5,255 nt of DNA, taken from contig JAOXRY010000180.1 in the NCBI GenBank assembly GCA_025800305.1, positions 1 to 5,255 of the forward strand. Reading direction: 5' to 3'. The translations under genes and the position numbers were made by a program. The notes below the pieces were generated by a model that saw only the letters and a program-made list of their open reading frames with translations, ran no database searches and was not told where the DNA came from. Shown piece by piece: positions 3,529 through 5,255 of this stretch. The stretch comes from Campylobacterales bacterium. GTDB taxonomy: Bacteria > Campylobacterota > Campylobacteria > Campylobacterales > SZUA-545. The first letter of the stretch is position 1. Every line of letters begins with the position of its first letter.

Positions 3529-5255
3529 ATGGCAGCTATAAATAGTTTAGGGATAACTTTTGCAGGAGCAGAGTCCAAGCTAAATAGTGAACTTATTGAA
3601 AAGCTAAAAGAAGCAGATAAAAATGCCTACACTAAACCAGCAGAAGCCAGTCTTGAAAAAGTAAAAACTCAAAGAGAAGATTATAAAGAGTTAAAAACAG
3701 CACTAGAAGCTTTAAGTAAATCAACAGAATTTTTTTCTAGTGAGCTGACATACTTAAAAAGATCTGCATCAGCTACAGGAGATGGTGCTGATGTTTATGC
3801 TGACGATGGTGTTGATCCACAAAGTGGAAGTATTCATATTAAAACTATTGCCAAATCTGGAGTTGTAGAATCAAAAGGTTTTGCAACAAAATCAACAATC
3901 ATTAATAATACATCAGACAACCAATTACTAAAACTAAAAGTAGATGGTAAAGAGTTTAAAATTGATGTTATACCAAATATGACACTTGAAGACTTAAGAA
4001 GTCAAATTGCTGACGCAACAGATGGGAATATTATCCCTTCAATTTTAGATACAGGTGGAGATGATCCATACAAACTGATTTTAAAATCAAAAGAGACAGG
4101 AGCGGATCAAAACATTGAAGTCATAATTGACGATGAAGCAAAATTCGACTTAGATCTTAAAACAATCCAACAAGCTAGTGACGCTGAATTTGAATATAAC
4201 GGTGTAACTATTAAAAGAGACAATAATACAATTGATGACCTTTTTGTTGGTATCAAGATGGAACTGAAAAAAGATGATTCTGATATTAGTTTCAAAATTG
4301 AAAGAGATCTAACATCTATGGCAAAAGGTATGCAAGATTTTGTAGATGCATACAATGAAGCAATGAAAATAACGAAAAAACTTACAACCTACAACGAAGA
4401 GGATACAAGTGCTGCTTCATTTATGGGAGACTCTAGACTTTCTAGTATTCAAACAAACCTAAACCAAGAACTTTTCCAATTTGTCAATGATAAAACTATG
4501 GCCGATTATGGATTGGATCTTACAAAAACAGGAGATCTGATTTTTAAAGCTTCAACATTCAATGAAAAAATGCAAGAAGATCCTGAAGGTATGGAAAAGT
4601 TTATGAAAGGTGGAGAGAATATCACGCCTTCTACTTATACCAGTAAAACAATAGGTGTTGAATATACAGCTCATTCAACAACAGTTGATGGAAAACAAGT
4701 AACAACTTATATTGAAGGTCCAATGACAGAAAATATAAATATTCCTAAAGGAAATATCAAAATCAACGATATAGAAATAGATGAATTTGAGTTACTAACA
4801 ACCAATACACCTAAGCAAAATGCAATGATTATGATCAATGCAATTAACGCAAAAACAGATGAAACTGGTGTAAAAGCATCTTTAACAGCTGGAGGAAATC
4901 AAATCTTCCTTACTGATAGTTCTGGAGATAACTTTACAGTTTCTAGTGTCAATAACAGTGCTGAAAAAGTTGGTTTAGTAAGTGGAACTTACTTTGGTAA
5001 ATCAGAAGAATACGACGGGGTTTTTACAAAAATTGAAAGTATGTTTGATGGTATGCTTTCTGGAAGTAACGCTTCTTTGAACCTGCTAGAAACAGGTCTT
5101 AAAAATGAAGAAGAGAATATTACAGAAGAAATAGAGAAAACTATTGAACGACTTAACACTAAGTACGATTTAATGGCAACACAATTTGCTATGTATAACT
5201 CCCAAATAAGTAGTTTCCAAGCTTCTTTTAAAAGTATTCAGATGCAAATTGATCA
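3529..5255 (+). CDS. fliD: Flagellar filament cap protein FliD (HAP2), C-terminus cut by window edge
   Basis: FliD is exported through the flagellar type III apparatus and forms the cap at the filament tip, under which flagellin subunits fold and insert. The frame is open without a stop for 575 codons to the window edge. The N-terminal region has the epsilon-type SLGI start and the helix ELIEKLKEADKNAYTKP, followed by coiled-coil-prone sequence to about residue 60. The middle (about 85-320) holds beta-rich FliD_N-type sequence such as GSIHIKTIAKSGVV. The FliD_C part has YGLDLTKTGDLIFKASTFNE (about 327-346), an IFLTDSSGDNFTV strand region and a long C-terminal helix from about 505, with ERLNTKYDLMATQFAMYNSQ and then FKSIQMQID. 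That helix normally ends the protein, so probably only a few to some tens of residues lie outside the window. No cysteine is encoded. The start follows AAAGG by 6 bases. fliS is expected next but not seen. Confidence 0.94.
   Translation, partial: MAAINSLGITFAGAESKLNSELIEKLKEADKNAYTKPAEASLEKVKTQREDYKELKTALEALSKSTEFFSSELTYLKRSASATGDGADVYADDGVDPQSGSIHIKTIAKSGVVESKGFATKSTIINNTSDNQLLKLKVDGKEFKIDVIPNMTLEDLRSQIADATDGNIIPSILDTGGDDPYKLILKSKETGADQNIEVIIDDEAKFDLDLKTIQQASDAEFEYNGVTIKRDNNTIDDLFVGIKMELKKDDSDISFKIERDLTSMAKGMQDFVDAYNEAMKITKKLTTYNEEDTSAASFMGDSRLSSIQTNLNQELFQFVNDKTMADYGLDLTKTGDLIFKASTFNEKMQEDPEGMEKFMKGGENITPSTYTSKTIGVEYTAHSTTVDGKQVTTYIEGPMTENINIPKGNIKINDIEIDEFELLTTNTPKQNAMIMINAINAKTDETGVKASLTAGGNQIFLTDSSGDNFTVSSVNNSAEKVGLVSGTYFGKSEEYDGVFTKIESMFDGMLSGSNASLNLLETGLKNEEENITEEIEKTIERLNTKYDLMATQFAMYNSQISSFQASFKSIQMQID

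Noticed and set aside
4107..4355. Minus-strand open frame of 82 codons within fliD
   Set aside because: It is antisense to an intact fliD frame, and its Ser/Ile/Leu-rich translation resembles no family.
1..5255. RNA genes, CRISPR arrays, insertion sequences, phage or defence modules
   Set aside because: Almost the whole window is covered by recognisable intact genes; I saw no direct-repeat array, terminal inverted repeats, transposase sequence or tRNA-like fold.

Overview
The window looks like chromosomal DNA from a low-GC Campylobacterota (epsilonproteobacterial) genome, perhaps a Sulfurimonas-like free-living member. This rests on the strong A+T bias, dense overlapping genes, an epsilon-type FlaG-FliD pair behind a consensus sigma-28 promoter, and the style of the CbiG, RsmD and beta-carbonic anhydrase sequences. 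The genus is inference.

Two transcription units diverge from a 108-base intergenic region (3047-3154). Leftward (minus strand), five tightly packed genes run in order: a 119-residue protein resembling a degenerate response-regulator receiver (3046-2687), a beta-class carbonic anhydrase (2690-2037), the 16S rRNA methyltransferase RsmD (about 2040-1459), the cobalamin-pathway protein CbiG (about 1483-494), and the N-terminal part of an AzlC-family branched-chain amino acid exporter (412 to beyond the left edge). Rightward, a sigma-28 promoter drives flaG (3155-3514) and fliD (3529 to beyond the right edge), which encode a filament-associated protein and the filament cap.

The leftward genes do not form one pathway: CO2 hydration, ribosome modification, corrin-ring synthesis and amino acid export are housekeeping functions that appear joined only by cotranscription. 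I found no mobile element, RNA gene, CRISPR array or defence system.

The most unusual signal lies at the starts of rsmD and cbiG. Both proteins are intact over the conserved family length, yet neither frame has an ATG, GTG or TTG between the nearest upstream stop and a point deep inside the conserved domain. At both junctions an in-frame ATA overlaps the upstream gene's TAA stop as ATAA. This is the same geometry as the real ATGA overlap at the first junction of the operon. For rsmD the ATA also has a well-placed Shine-Dalgarno. For cbiG an ATC with a Shine-Dalgarno fits the protein better. azlC also seems to start with TTG. Either this operon uses non-AUG initiation repeatedly, or the sequence carries errors exactly at these codons.

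Other points of interest are a possible leaderless start for the first leftward gene and a marked excess of the palindrome AGATCT (17 copies by hand count).
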